Assembly (NCBI RefSeq): GCF_021462225.1
Contig: NC_061797.1
Span: 41,930,147 to 41,994,146, forward strand
Reading direction: 5' to 3'
From: Girardinichthys multiradiatus
Lineage: Eukaryota; Chordata; Actinopteri; Cyprinodontiformes; Goodeidae
DNA: 64,000 nucleotides
Part shown: piece after piece, positions 44,998-57,130 of the stretch
How positions within the stretch are numbered: the first letter of the stretch is position 1
Layout: each line of letters opens with the position of its first letter
The notes under the pieces: model-generated
What the model saw: the letters and a program-made list of their open reading frames with translations, nothing else
Databases searched by the model: none
Told to the model about the DNA's origin: nothing
Program-made: the position numbers and the translations under genes

Positions 44998-45938
44998 CTG
45001 ATCTTAGAGGCTTTACCTTAGTAGCAAAAACTACTTCACCATGTGAACAGATTCAATTTACAAATAAATTTACAAATAAGAACCTAAATATTTTTTTCCT
45101 GAATCTGCTGATAATTCTTAATTTGAAAATGATTTTTCTGTAAAATTATTTCATAGTTAATTAGCATAATACAACCAAAGCATTTCTTCATTATTTTGAT
45201 AAACATTCTATCAAATTTATAGCATAATGTCACCATCTTAAAGACAAGCTTTTCTTGAGAAAAAAAAAATTGGGGATTAAATTATTCTTTTGCGTTTTCA
45301 TGAGCCACCATCATACTTCTTAGCTATTACAAGAAAAATCCAAAAAGTCAAGATGTGTTTTTCTTTAAGCCTCCTTTCCTTCCATACAACCACTAGAGGG
45401 CTCTGTGATTTCAATGTAAATTATGGCCCTATAAACCCATAATAATAAAAAAGAAAATAAAAGGACATCTCATTTCATCCCACTGCAAAAACTATATGGT
45501 AATTTAGATTAAAAGATAATTTTGTTACTCAAAATACAAAGTACAAAAACATTCAAATTTCTTAATTTATTCGAACAAATAAAATTATCTCAAATCTTAA
45601 AATATATTTCGTACATAAAACATTTTGAAGAAACATTTTGCCAAAACAATTATGACCTCTAGATTCTATTTTATTTTTCATTCATTCATTCATCCACTTA
45701 GCATTGCTACTGTTAACAGCCACAGAGGTAAGAAGGGGCTGTTGATATATTAGGATGACGTATAATTTGATCTGAATCTGACTGGACTGAACGGAACTGA
45801 ATTTAAACTGACAAAACTACATGAATTACATGAGCGTGGATATTGCCTTAATCTCTTTACACTTTAAAATAGCATCGTATGACTCAGTGACACAGTACTG
45901 AGTATAACTGCACTTCATATTATAAGCAGAGCTTCTCT
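44998..45938. other. Intergenic stretch, nothing recognised
   Basis: Very AT-rich. A few words near 45760-45810 ('gaatctgactggactgaacg') may be a worn L2-type tail. No exon, RNA gene or clear repeat. Confidence 0.4.
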
Positions 45939-46258
45939 TTTCCATCCATTCTCTACACCCACTTATCCTTTGAGGGGTGGGGGTCTGGTGCTTTTCTTCA
46001 GCAGTCATTGGATGAGAGGCAGGGGACACCCTGGACAGGTCACCTTTCCATTACAGAGCAACACAGAGACACAAGGGACAAACAACCATGCACACACATT
46101 CCTACATAAGGTCTATTTTGAGAGACTAATTAACTTCATGTTTTTGGAAGAAAGCCAGAGATCATGTAAATTCCTGCCCAGGTCTGGATTCAAACCTGGG
46201 ATCTTCTTGCCACAAGGCAACAGTGATCATAACTGTGCCACTATTCAACCTGTGTAAA
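45939..46258 (-). repeat. Widespread teleost interspersed repeat
   Basis: Starts 'tccatccattctctacaccc', continues 'gacaccctggacaggtcacc' and 'agcaacacagagacacaagg', and ends 'ggattcaaacctgggatctt' with 'ggcaacagtgatcataactg'. The last part resembles a reversed tRNA-like B-box region, so this may be a SINE read from the other strand. Copy is about 320 bp and moderately worn. Confidence 0.55.
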
Positions 46259-46479
46259 AAAAACATTGATGTGAAATCTATACCCACTTTTTAAACCGAT
46301 TCTTGAATAAAAAAATGTATATTTATCTTGTATGTGTGATTTGTTAAAACATTTCTCTAAAGTCCATTCTCCACTGCCTTTACCTGTTTTACATAGGGTT
46401 ATACATCACAAAAGAAAAAATCATTTCTATGTCGCTGAAATCTGTAAAACAAAAAATGATTAAACAAATAAAGCCCCCT
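46259..46479. other. Short spacer before the LINE nest
   Basis: AT-rich, nothing recognised. The left edge of the L2 element at about 46480 is a 5' truncation point. Confidence 0.4.
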
Positions 46480-48490
46480 TGAAAAAGAAGGTAATTATTC
46501 ATGGGAGGCTGGCTCCCTGGTTTAATTCAGAACTGCGCACTTTAAAGCACAATGTTAGAAAATTGGAGAGAAAATGGCATTCTACACACCTAGAGGATTC
46601 CTACTTAATCTGGCAAAGTAGCCTACTGTTGTATAAAAAGACACTTCGCCAAGCCAGAACAGCTTATTTCTCATCATTAATAGAAGAGAACAATAATCCT
46701 AGTTTTCTCTTTAGTACAGTTGCTAAAACTTACACGGCGTCATAGCTCTTTTGAGCCATCCATTCCCTTAGCTCTCAGCAGTCATGACTTTATGGGATTC
46801 TTCTTAAATAAAATTTATTCAATTAAAAATAAAATCTTTGACATACTCCTAAAGATGATTACTTCATCCTCAGCAAGTGAGACAACATTGGAAATAACTG
46901 TAGGATTTGATCTGTGTTTGGACTGTTTTGATCCTGTGGAGCTTCCTGAGTCATCAGAAATATTAGCTTCATCTAAACCTTCAACTTGTATGTTAAACCC
47001 AATCCCAACCAAATTATTTAAGGAAGTGTTCCCTCTGATTACCAGCCCCATTTTAGACATGATTAATTTATCCTTAGTAAATGGATATGTACGACAAGCT
47101 TTTAAGGTAGCTGTAATTAAACCTTTACTTAAGAAACCTTTGCTTGATCGAGATGACTTGAAAAATTACAGACCTATATCCAATCTTCCATTCTTATCTA
47201 AAATTCTTGAGAAAATAGTTGCTAATCAAATGTGTGAGCATTTATACAGCAATGACCTGTTTGAAGAGTTTCAGTCAGGTTTCAGAGCTCATGATAGCAC
47301 TGAAACAGCTCTGCTGAAAGACACTAATGATATTCTTATGGCCTCAGATAATGGACTTGTGTCTGTACTGGTTCTGTTAGATTTCAACTGCATTTGGTAC
47401 AGTTGACCATAATATTCTCTTAAAAAGGCTGGAATATGCTGTAGGGATCAGGGGAACAGCGTTAGGCTGGTTTAAATCTTATTTGTCTGACAGATTCCAG
47501 TTTGTTCATGTAAATGATAAATCATCTTTAAACTCCAACGTTACTTGCAGAGTACCACAGGGTTCAGTACTTGGGCCAATTTTCTTTACTATATATATGC
47601 TTCCAAAAGGTCAAATTATTAGGCAGCATAGGATAAAATTTCACTGTTACGCTGATGATACTCAGCTTTATTTATCCATGAATCCTGATGAGCCCAACCA
47701 GTTAGACAGACTACAAGCATGTCTTGAAGACATAAAAACCTGGAAGACTTTACATTTTCTGCCTCTAAATTCAGACAAGACAGAAGTTGTCATCTTTGGA
47801 CCGGAGTCTTTAAAAAAGAAACTGCTTAGTTAATCGCTTAACCTGGATGGCATTAAATTGACCTCTGGTAATAAAGTAAAAAACCTTGGTGTTATTTTTG
47901 ACCAGGACATGTCATTTAAATCCCATATTAAACAGGTTTCTAGGATTTCCTTCTTTCATCTCCGGAACATTGCCAAAATTAGAAATATCCTATCCAGGAG
48001 TGACGCTGAAAAACTAGTCCATGCATTTGTTACTTCAAGGCTGGACTATTGTAATTCTTTACTATCAGGATGTCCACAAAATGCAGTTAAAAGCCTTCAG
48101 CTGATTCAAAATGCTGCAGCAAGAGTTCTGATGAAAATTAAAAAGAGAGATCATATTTCTCCTATTTTAGCTTCCCTCCATTGGCTCCCTGTTAAATCCA
48201 GAATAGAATTTAAAATTCTCCTCCTCACATATAAAGCCCTTAATGATCTAGGTCCATCATACATCAGAGATCTGATTGTTCCATATGTTCCTAACAGATC
48301 ACTTTGTTCTCAGACTGCAGGTTTACTGGTGGTTCCTAGAGTCTCTAGAAGTAGAATGGGAGGCAGATCTTTTAGTTATCAGGCTCCTCTCCTGTGGAAC
48401 CAGCTCCCGGTTTTGGTCCGTGAGGCAGACATCCTGTCTACTTTTAAGGCTAGGCTTAAAACTTTCCTTTTTGATAAAGCTTATAGTTAG
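46479..48490 (+). pseudogene. L2-like reverse transcriptase, broken by several lesions
   Basis: Reading blocks: 46479-46745 is the pre-RT linker (RLAPWFNSELRTLKHNVRKL). 46720-47406 holds [13 protein letters not shown] and [20 protein letters not shown]; it ends where LLDF loses frame before the expected AAFDTVDHNIL. 47483-47833 holds CRVPQGSVLGPIFF and the active site YADDTQLYL. 47858-48490 is the C-terminal part (LDYCNSLLSGCPQNAVKSLQ, LHWLPVKSRIEFKILLLTYK, STFKARLKTFLFDKAYS). Two frameshifts and one TAA at 47831-47833 separate them. The LHWLPV and FKARLKT-FLFDKAY words are characteristic of fish L2-clade elements. Confidence 0.8.
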
Positions 48491-49590
48491 AGTGGTTTAG
48501 GTTATCCTGAGCTATCTTCCTTATTTTTTACCTCCGTCTTCTTCCCTCCCTGTTGGATGGAGTAAGGGGGAGTCAGGTTTAGCCTAAACCGGCTCAGTTA
48601 TGATTGAGATGCAAACACACCCTCCATTTCTGCTACCTGTATGACCCCTTCTCTTTTCCAATGGTTGTGATCAGTCTGACAGAGAGAGGTATCCCAATCC
48701 TTGTGGTTTTTAGTATAACAATGACCATCAGTGGGCTCTAGATCGACAAACTTTATGAGTTTATTATTTTAATTAGGTCCCCTACACGTGGCCCATTCTG
48801 GGGTGGCTGGGCTCTGGCATTTGGTGGATTTGTCTGGCCTCCCCGGCGGCCCGGCGCCGTTCCGGACCTTTTGTGGGGTGCCTTGAGAAGACATTGTTGT
48901 AAATAAGCGCTATATAAATAAATAAACTGAAACTATCTGTGTAGTTATGCTGCTATAGGCTTAGGCTGCTGGAGGACATAATGACCACTTTCACCCTTTT
49001 TGCTACATTCTCACACTACTCTCCAATTCTGCATTATTTGCTGTTATTTCAGCTTTTAACCTTGTTCTCTCTATTCTCTTCCTAGAAGCTACACCTGACC
49101 TGGCTCTGTGTCTACCTGTGACACCTTTCTGGAGAGGGGAATCGTCCGAGCTTCCGCTGGCAACAACTTAATGCTCACCCTCTACCGATGATCCACATAG
49201 CCCTGTCTTTTAGTGTTTAACCCTTTCTCTCTCCTAGACATGGAAATTGACTGAGCTTAACTGTAACAAACTCTATGTGCTCTCTTTCAGACTCTAACAT
49301 TGAAAACTGGCTCAGAGTTTATCTGTTCTTTCTTTCTAGGTGAAACGACTAAAGGAGCTACATCCATTAACATTTACTTTTCCTTCCCATAGAAAGTACT
49401 CCTGGATCAGTGCTTCTTTGTTCTCTTTGTGTCTCTGCTCTGTTCTCTCAAACCCCCAGTCGGTCGTGGCAGAAGGCCGCTCACACTGAGCCTGGTTCTG
49501 CTGGAGGTTTCTTCCTGTTAAAAGGGAGTTTTTCCTCTCCACTGTCGCTACATGCATGCTCAGTATGAGGGATTGCTGCAAAGTCAACGC
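46480..49590 (+). mobile_element. 5'-truncated L2-like LINE, copy 1
   Basis: Carries most of the reverse-transcriptase region and a long 3' untranslated region, but no endonuclease. At 48513-48949 it is interrupted by a smaller retroposed segment. The right end stops in its 3' non-coding text at 'caaagtcaacgc', where the reversed Rex1 element begins. The terminal GAATT tail of the family, seen at 54086, is missing here. Copy 2 (52940-54190) repeats the part equivalent to 48290-49587. Confidence 0.8.
48513..48949 (+). mobile_element. Retroposed 437-bp segment with L2-type tail, nested
   Basis: It is absent from copy 2 of the host L2 element, where the text runs directly from 'cctgagctatct' to 'ctgcagttatg'. 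The insert ends 'aagcgctatataaataaata' plus 'aactgaaa', an L2-type 3' tail. CTATC stands on both sides as a probable target-site duplication. A second copy of the same segment occurs reversed inside 56285-56700. It is best read as a 5'-truncated related L2 or an L2-dependent SINE. Confidence 0.6.
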
Positions 49591-52500
49591 CAGAATCAGA
49601 CTCAGAAAGGCTTTATTGCCAAGTACGTTTTTGGACATACAAGGAATTTGTTTTGGCGTAGTCAGTGCAATACAGTACAAATTAAACAGTATAAACATAT
49701 CTACAATATAATATAAATATATGTGCACAGTTTTAAGTGAGTGAGAGTAAATATAGAGCAGTATAAGATGCAAGAGCAATACAACAGTGCAGGTGATCAT
49801 TGTGCAAGTATGGCAGTGCAAGTAAAGCAGGAGTCCATGCTGAGCGTTAATGTAACGCATAGAGTTACAGGTTACAGGTGTCCTGTCAGCAAAAAAAGGG
49901 GGGGTGTGGGGGAAAGGGAGAGTGTCAGGGTGGTTTCCAGGCTTTGTTAACCAGGCTGGTGGCAGATGGGAGAAAACTGTTCTTGTGGCGTGAGGTTTTG
50001 GTCCGGATGGACCGCAGCCTCCTGCCAGAGGGGAGAGTCTCAAAGAGTCTGTGACCGGGGTGGGAGGGATCAGCCAGAATCTTCCCTGCCCGCTTCAGGG
50101 TCCTGGAGGTGTACAGTTCCTGGAGCGACAGTAGACTGCAGCCAATCACCTTCTCAGCAGACCGAATGACACGCTGCAGCCTGCCCTTATCCTTGGCTGT
50201 AGCAGCGGCGTACCAGATGGTGATGGAGGAGGTGAGGATGGACTCAATGATGGCTGTGTAGAAGTGCACCATCATAGTCTTTGGCAGGTTGAATTTCTTC
50301 AGCTGCCGCAGGAAGAACATCCTCTGCTGGGCTTTCTTGATGAGGGAGCTGATGTTTGGCTCCCACTTGAGATCCTGGGAGATGATGGTTCCCAGGAAGC
50401 AGAAAGATTCCACAGTGTCAATTGTGGAGTCACAGAGGGTGATGGGGGCAGGTGGGGCTGGGTTCTGCCTGAAGTCCACAACCATCTCTACTGTCTTTAG
50501 AGCGTTGAGCTCAAGGTTGTTCTGGCTGCACCAGTCCAACAGATGGTCCACCTCCCATCTGTACGCAGACTCGTCACCATCAGAGATGAGACCGATCAGG
50601 GTGGTGTCGTCCGCAAACTTCAGAAGCTTGACAGACTGGTGACTGGAGGTGCAGCTGTTGGTGTACAGGGAGAAGAGCAGAGGAGAGAGAACACAGCCTT
50701 GGAGGGAACCGCTGCTGATGGTCAGGGAGTCAGAGACGTGCTTCCCCAGCCTGACGCGCTGCTTCCTGTCAGACAGGAAGTCAGTGATCCACCTGCAGGT
50801 GGAGTCGGGCACACTCAGCTGGGAGAGCTTCTCCTGTAGCAGAACTGGGAAGATGGTGTTGAAGGCAGAGCTGAAATCCACAAACAGGATCCTGGCATAG
50901 GTTCCTGTGGAGTCCAGGTGCCGGAGGATGAAGTGAAGGGCTAGGTTGACTGCATCATCTACAGACCTGTTGGCTCTGTAGGCAAACTGCAGGGGGTCGG
51001 TGATGTCTTTTAGGTGTGAGAGCACAAGGCGCTCAAAGGACTTCATCACCACAGAGGTCAGGGCAACGGGTCTGAAGTCATTAAGCCCTGTGGTCCTTGG
51101 CTTCTTGGGAACAGGGACGATGGTGGAGGACTTGAAGCAGGCTGGCACATGACATGTCTCCAGTGAGGTGTTAAAAATGTCTGTGAAGACTGGAGACAGC
51201 TGATCAGCGCAGTGCTTCAGGCTGGCTGGTGAGACAGAATCCGGACCAGCAGCTTTCCGGGGGTTCTGTCTCCTGAATAGTTTGTTGACATCCCTCTCCT
51301 GGATGGAAAGAGCCGTCCTCGGCGTGGGTAGGGGGCTGGTGGGGGGGAACGTCAGGGTGGGGGTTGGAGGTGCCAAGGCCCCTCTTGAGGTTGGGGAGGT
51401 GGGGGTGGTGGATTGTGGCTGCAGCTATTGGGGGGCGTCGTGGGGGATGGTTGCAGGACTGTCCCTTTGTCTTTCAAAGCGGCAGTAGAACTTGTTCAGG
51501 TCGTTGGCGAGGCGTCAGTCGTTGATGGAGTGGGGGGCTTTCGGCTTGTAGTTGGTGATTTGCTTGAGCCCTTTCCAGACAGATGCAGAGTCGTTGGCTG
51601 AGAACTGGATTTGGAGCTTCTCAGAGTACAGTCGTTTGGCCTCTTTCACTGCCTTGCCAAACTTGTACTTAGCCTCTCTGTATATGTCTTTGTCCCCACT
51701 CCTGAAGGCCTCTTCCTTATCCAGTCTTAACCTTCTGAGTTTAGCTGTGAACCAAGGTTTGTCGTTGTTGTAACTCACCCTGGTGCATGATGGTACACAG
51801 CTGTCCTCACAGAAGCTGATGTAGGAAGTCACAGCCTCTGTGTACTCGTCCAGACTGTTGGTAGTAGTCCTGAACACATCCCAGTCTGTACAGCCTAAAC
51901 ACGCCTGGAGATTCTCCACAGCCTCACTGCTCCACTTCCTTGTCGTCCTCACCACAGGTTTGCAGAGCTTTAGTTTCTGCCTGTATGCAGGAATCAGGTG
52001 GACCATGATGTGGTCGGATTGGCCCAGTGCAGCACGTGGGACGGCGTGATAAGCGTCTCTGATGGTAGTGTAACAGTGATCCAGAATGTTGTCCTCTCTG
52101 GTCGGACATTTTATAAACTGTCTATATTTGGGGAGTTCGTGGGTGAGATTACCTTTGTTAAAGTCGCCAACGACGATAACTAAGGAGTCCGGGTTGGTCC
52201 GCTCCACACTCAGTATCTGGTCGGCGAGCATGCGCTGTGCGACCTGCACGTTAGCTTGCGGCGGGATGTAAACACCGACCAGGATGAACGAAGCAAACTC
52301 ACGGGGGGAATAGAAAGGCTTACAGTTTATGATGAAGGCTTCCAGGTCTGGAGAACAGTGCTGCTGAATCACTGTCACGTTGTTGCACCAACCACTGTTG
52401 AGGTAAAAACAGATTCCTCCACCTTTCGCTTTGCCGGAGAGTTCCGTGTCTCTGTCCGCTCTGTAGAGCTGGAATCCTGCCAGCTGCAGCGCAGAGTCCG

Positions 52501-52938
52501 GTATTAATCCACACAGCCACGTCTCCGTGAAGCACAAAACTGCCGATGAATAAAAGTCCCTGTTTTTCCCCAACAGCAGTTGTAGTTCCTCAATTTTGTT
52601 GGGAAGTGAGCGCACGTTAGAGAGAAATATTCCAGGTAACGGTGTTCGTAGTCCACGCTGGCGAAGTCGTACAAGCACCCCAGCCCGTTTCCCTCTCTTC
52701 CGGCATTTCACCGCGTGAACAAAGGTGAGCGCACCTTTGACCAGAATGTCCAAAAATTCCAGAGCAGTAGGCAGAAAAGTTGGAAATAACTCCTCTGGTG
52801 TAGTAGCCCTGATGTTCATGAGTTCTTCTCTGGTGAGAGAGCTCCGGGTACCATCACAGAAGACCGTTTTAAAGCAAAAAACAAAACAAAACAATGCGCA
52901 ACAACACGCCGAGGCGACCATCTGCGGCGCCATCTTGG
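49591..52938 (-). mobile_element. Full-length Rex1/Babar-like LINE, 3.35 kb
   Basis: The - strand element has its 3' tail at the left (CAGAATCAGACTCAGAAAGG, then the shared 'ctttattgccaagtacg') and its 5' end at about 52938, where 'ccaagatggcgccgcag' precedes the first ATG. It encodes one continuous endonuclease-RT frame with two stops. The copy at 11309-13240 is nearly identical over the shared part, so the family was active recently. It is flanked by two L2 copies and shows no clear target-site duplication. Confidence 0.85.
49925..52933 (-). pseudogene. Rex1 endonuclease-reverse transcriptase, two stops
   Basis: From Met at 52933 the frame is 1,003 codons long, broken only by TGA (51515-51517) and TAG (51425-51427). 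Both lie between the two domains and in the same frame. The endonuclease half shows the APE-type words FTETWLC, VVGDFNK and [10 protein letters not shown]. The RT half shows AGPDSVSPASLK, VDFSSAFNTIFP, GCVLSPLLFSLYTN and FADDTTLIG. The C-terminal part ends SATSLVNKAWKPP. The TGA could come from CGA by CpG deamination, the TAG from CAG. Otherwise the product is complete, which makes this a young copy. Confidence 0.85.
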
Positions 52939-52939
52939 A

Positions 52940-54190
52940 TCATAAGATCACTTCATTCTCAGACTGCAGGTTTACTGGTGATTCCTAGAGTCTCTAGAAG
53001 TAGAATGGGAGGCAAATCTTTTAGTTATCAGGCTCCTCTCCTGTGGAACCAGCTCCTGGTTTTAGTCCGTGAGGCAGACACCCTGTCTACTTTTAAAGCT
53101 AGGCTTAAAACTTTCCTTTTTGATAAAGCTTATAGTTAGAGTGGCTTAGGTTATCCTGAGCTATCTCTGCAGTTATGCTATGATATGCTATGCTATGCTG
53201 TAGTTATAGGCTTAGGCTGTTGGGGGACATAATGACCACTTTCACTCTCTCTGTTACATTCTCACACTACTCTCCAATTTTGTATTATTTGCTGTTATTT
53301 CAGCTTTTAACTTTATGTTCTCTTTCTTTGCTCTTCCTAGAAGCTACACATGGGCTGACTCTGTGTCTACCTGTGACACCTTTCTGGACGGGGGCATCGT
53401 CCGAGCTTCTGCTGGCAACAACTTAATGCTCACCCTCTACCGATGATCCACATGGCCCTGTCTTTCAGTGTTTAACCCTTTCTCTCCCCTAGACATAGCT
53501 ACTGACTGAGCTTCTACTGTGACTAACTATATGTGCTCTCTTTCAGACTCTAACCTGGAAAACTGGCTCAGAGTTTATCTGTTCTTTCTTACTTTTGAGG
53601 TGAAACGACTAAAGGAGCTACATCCATTAACATTTTACTTTTCCTTCCCATAGAAAGTACTCCTGGATCAGTGCTTCTTTGTTCTTTTTGTGTCTCTGCT
53701 CTGTTCTCTCAAACCCCCAGTCAGACGTGGCAGATGGCCGCTCACGCTGAGCCTGGTTCTGCTGGAGGTTTCTTCCTGTTAAAAGGGAGTTTTTCCTCTC
53801 CACTGTCGCTACATGCATGCTCAGTATGAGGGATTGCTGCAAGATCAACGCCAGTGACTGTCCACTGTCGCTACATGCTCATCCGGGAGGAGTGAATGCT
53901 ACAAATCTGAGTCGATGCAATCTGCTGGGTTTCCTTAGACAGAAACACTTTTTATCCAATTTGAATAAATAACTGAATCTGACTGCACTGTTCAATGGTT
54001 AGGATTAATTGGAATGTATGAACCTGACTGTTGTGAAGTGCCTTGAGACAACATGTGTTGTGAATTGGCACTATATAAATAAACTGAATTGAATTGAATT
54101 GAATTGAATTGAATTGAATTGAATTGAATTGAATTGAATTGAATTGAATTGAATTGAATTGAATTGAATTGAATGGAATTGAATTGAATT
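52940..54190 (+). mobile_element. L2-like LINE 3' end, copy 2
   Basis: Begins at 'cataagatcacttcattctc', equivalent to position 48290 of copy 1, and translates to CSQTAGLLVIPRVSRSRMGG and TFKARLKTFLFDKAYS up to 53139. The 3' untranslated region follows the copy 1 text without the nested segment and ends at 'gtgaattggcactatataaa' with a GAATT tail. It is 5'-truncated just at the Rex1 boundary. Confidence 0.8.
54086..54190. repeat. GAATT pentanucleotide array, 21 units
   Basis: 105 bp of (GAATT)21 with one variant unit (GAATG at 54171-54175). It is the 3' terminal tail of the L2 copy and was probably expanded from it. Confidence 0.95.
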
Positions 54191-54818
54191 GATAGGGGCA
54201 ATTACTGTTCCACATATGTTGGTTTTAATAGCTTGTTTCCATTAATAAATAAAATCATAATCTGAAAACTCCTTTCTATAGTTACTCAGGTTATCTTTGT
54301 CTATTTTTAAAGTTTAATCTGAGACCGTTAATCATGACAAAAAAGCAAAAACAGAAGAAATCTATAAGGGAGCTTATTGTTATTTACTGCACATATACTG
54401 TTCCTGAGATGTGTGTTTTTACCTTTGTTATATTCTTATTCCAGCATTCTGCCTCTCTTTGCTGAGTGCATGAGTGATGGACCTACTCATTGATAAAATG
54501 TTCAATAGGCACACACACAGGCACACAGACTTTTCTTCCATTGTCTGCATGCCAGGCCGATGTGCAAGCCCTACTCTCATACTTCTATCACTGTAAATTT
54601 AGCAACAGAAGCTTCTCAGCTGCTTCTTTCCAGAACCCGAGCCCTCCTCTTCCATCCACAGTATTCCACCCATCTCCTTCTCCAGGGTCATGGATGCACT
54701 TCCCCCAGCCTCTCCACCTTTTTCCACACAAAAACATACACACAACACACACACTCTGTTCTTATCCTGCAGCCAATAAGGGCCTGATGATCTCAAGTAT
54801 CACTACAGCACCAGGACT
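54191..54818. other. Upstream region of the troponin T gene
   Basis: No gene recognised. A CCAAT word (54772-54776) lies about 50 bp before the putative first exon. No TATA box was identified. Confidence 0.3.
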
Positions 54819-54894
54819 TATTCTCTGAGCGGAGCCTACAGATTCTTACAGACCTTCATCTTCATCGTTGAGGGTGCTGCTCTTCCTCTTGAGA
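54819..54894 (+). other. Putative non-coding first exon of tnnt3
   Basis: A stretch around 'accttcatcttcatcgttga' and 'gctcttcctcttgaga' ends at a perfect donor (GAGA|GTAAGT, donor 54895-54900). Vertebrate troponin T genes have a non-coding first exon before the ATG exon, and the ATG exon here has an acceptor at 60719, so some upstream exon is needed. The 5' limit is a guess. Pure inference from donor quality and position. Confidence 0.3.
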
Positions 54895-56284
54895 GTAAGT
54901 AGCTTGGAGCCTAGAACTCAGTTTTCACACCTGAGTAACAGGTTTTTTTACAATTTGTTTCTTATTTTATGTGAAAAGATTTTCCTTTTGCTGCATTTTG
55001 GTAAAACAGGAAAGAAAATAAGCCTTAGCTGATGGAAGACATTTAGAAACAGATCATTAAATAAAACATTAAATATGTTTGACCTGAGTTAAGAGATGTG
55101 TCTGTTTCTAGCTCCAGTAGTTGTCTCCATTCATTAAACAAAGAAAAAAGAAGGTCTTAAAATAGAAACATATAAGGATATAAATTGTTTCATTTGACAA
55201 CCAAATGATTTTTATTTTTATACAAATATTAAAGAAGCTGGAGCAAAGGAATGGTGGTGGATGTATATTAAGACTTGTGAATTGTCCATTATGAATGTTA
55301 ATCCCGCTGACAATGTTCTGGTCAAGGCTCACTGGAGGGCAGTTGACATGAGCCTTTATTTATCTGAGCCCTTTCTTTTTTGTTTCTTTATTATTAAATT
55401 TATGTTAGATTAATAAACCATCTCACATGTTAACATGGTAAAACTAATATAATAATAGTGAATTGTTTCACTAGTTGAACATCAAACAACAATATCAAAC
55501 AATATTAATTTTACATTTACTACTTAATACACTCTCCACTTCACAAGTGCTGGCCAGTATTTCAGAGTTTGAACCAATTCTCACCTAGTTGTTCAACTGA
55601 AGCAAGGTTCACACCTTGAAGACAAGACGTTTTGAGATGTGCAAGAGTTTCACTATGTTCATTAGCTACGTGTCTCTCTGAAACAGCATCTAGAAGGATC
55701 CAATGCAGTGTTGGGATCTAAATCTGCTGTACCATTAACTCATGCCTATAATAGGACGTCTCACCTGTTTAATCAGTTTCAACAGCAAGTTTTAGTTTCA
55801 GAAACACTCAGAGTAAAACTTAGTAGCCTTCAATGTCCACATGCTTAAGACATGAAGTGAGCATTCACTAAATATATGGCATGTTGAAATGTCAGTATGT
55901 ACAGAGCGAACACAGAGGCGAGAACACTGTCAGCTGCAAGTCGATCAAAGAGCTTGTTGTTGGAGGTGGACTCTGATTGGCTATTTGGGTGCAGAAGATT
56001 TTCCCTTTGGACCAAGCGGAGGGATTAAACAGCTATTTAAATACTCTTCCTCAACTGATGGCTAGAAATGTGATCCAGAACTAGTCCTCTGCAGCTGTGC
56101 CCACCGCTAAGTGCAAAGGAGTCATCCAAAGGCACTTTATATATAACAGATATGATATAGTCGAATATACAGTAGATTATACTGTGAGATGATTTTGCTG
56201 AAGAGAGCCAATGACTGCCGTATGGAAAAAAAAAAAATGTGGGTCGCTACACTTGTGAAGCCCTACACACTAAAGTGAATATCT
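54895..56284. other. Possible tnnt3 first intron, left part
   Basis: AT-rich, no exon or repeat family recognised between the putative first exon and the reversed L2 fragment. Confidence 0.35.
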
Positions 56285-57130
56285 TTTCAATTCAATTCAA
56301 TTCAGTTTTATTTATGTAGCGCCAATTCACAACACGTCGTCTCAAGGCACTTCACAAAGGGTTTGGAATGGTGCGGGGTTGTTGGGGAGGTTAGAATAAA
56401 CTACTGATTGTTAGAGTTTGGACATTTTAGAATGGACTATGTGTTGGGGTACTAAGTAAAATAATACACTGATAAAGTGTGTCCATGTAGAGCCCACTGG
56501 TGGCCATTGTTATACTAAAAACCACAAGGATTGGGATACCTCCCTCTGTCAGACTGATTATAACCATTGGAAAAGGGAAGGGGTCGCACAGGTAGCAGAA
56601 ATGGAGGGTGTGTTTGCACCTCAACCATAACTGAGCCAGTTTAGGCTAAACCTGACTCCCCCTTACTCCCAGGGAGGGAGGAAGGCAGAGGTAAAAATAA
56701 TTGGAGAGTGTTGTTTCCTGTTGCATTGTGTGAAAGGTGGGTAACTTTAAAATGGGCAAAGTCAATTCAATCGAATCATATAGATTTCAAGTCAGGAACA
56801 TGCATTCCAATTAATAACTAACCATTGAAGAGTGCAGTCAGATTCAGTTATTTATTCAAATCAGTCACTGGCGTTGACTTTGCAGCAATCCCTCATACTG
56901 AGCATGCATGTAGCGACAATGGAGAGGAAAAACTCCCTTTTAACAGGAAGAAACCTCCAGCAGAACCAGGCTCAGTGTGAGCGGCCATCTGCCACGACCG
57001 ACTGGGGGTTTGAGAGAACAGAGCAGAGACAGAAAAAGAACACAGAAGCACTGATCCAGGAGTACTTTCTATGGGAAGGAAAAGTAAAATGTTAATGGAT
57101 GTAGCTTCTTTAGTCGTTTCATCTAGAAAG
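56285..57130 (-). mobile_element. Reversed L2-like LINE 3' fragment
   Basis: Read on the - strand, 57130-56800 matches the 3' untranslated region of copies 1 and 2 ('ctacatccattaacatttta', 'gtgcttctgtgttctttttc'), and 56700-56285 matches the nested segment at 48513-48949, ending in the tail 'gaattggcgctacataaata' and AATTGAATTGAA. So here the two parts lie adjacent with the same polarity. No reading frame of note. Confidence 0.7.

Noticed and set aside
49336..50043. 235-codon reading frame on the - strand
   Set aside because: It crosses from L2 3' non-coding text into the Rex1 3' untranslated region and has no family signal. It is a chance frame over an element boundary.
53952..54215. Reading frames rich in FNSIQ on the - strand
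   Set aside because: They are the translation of the GAATT array.
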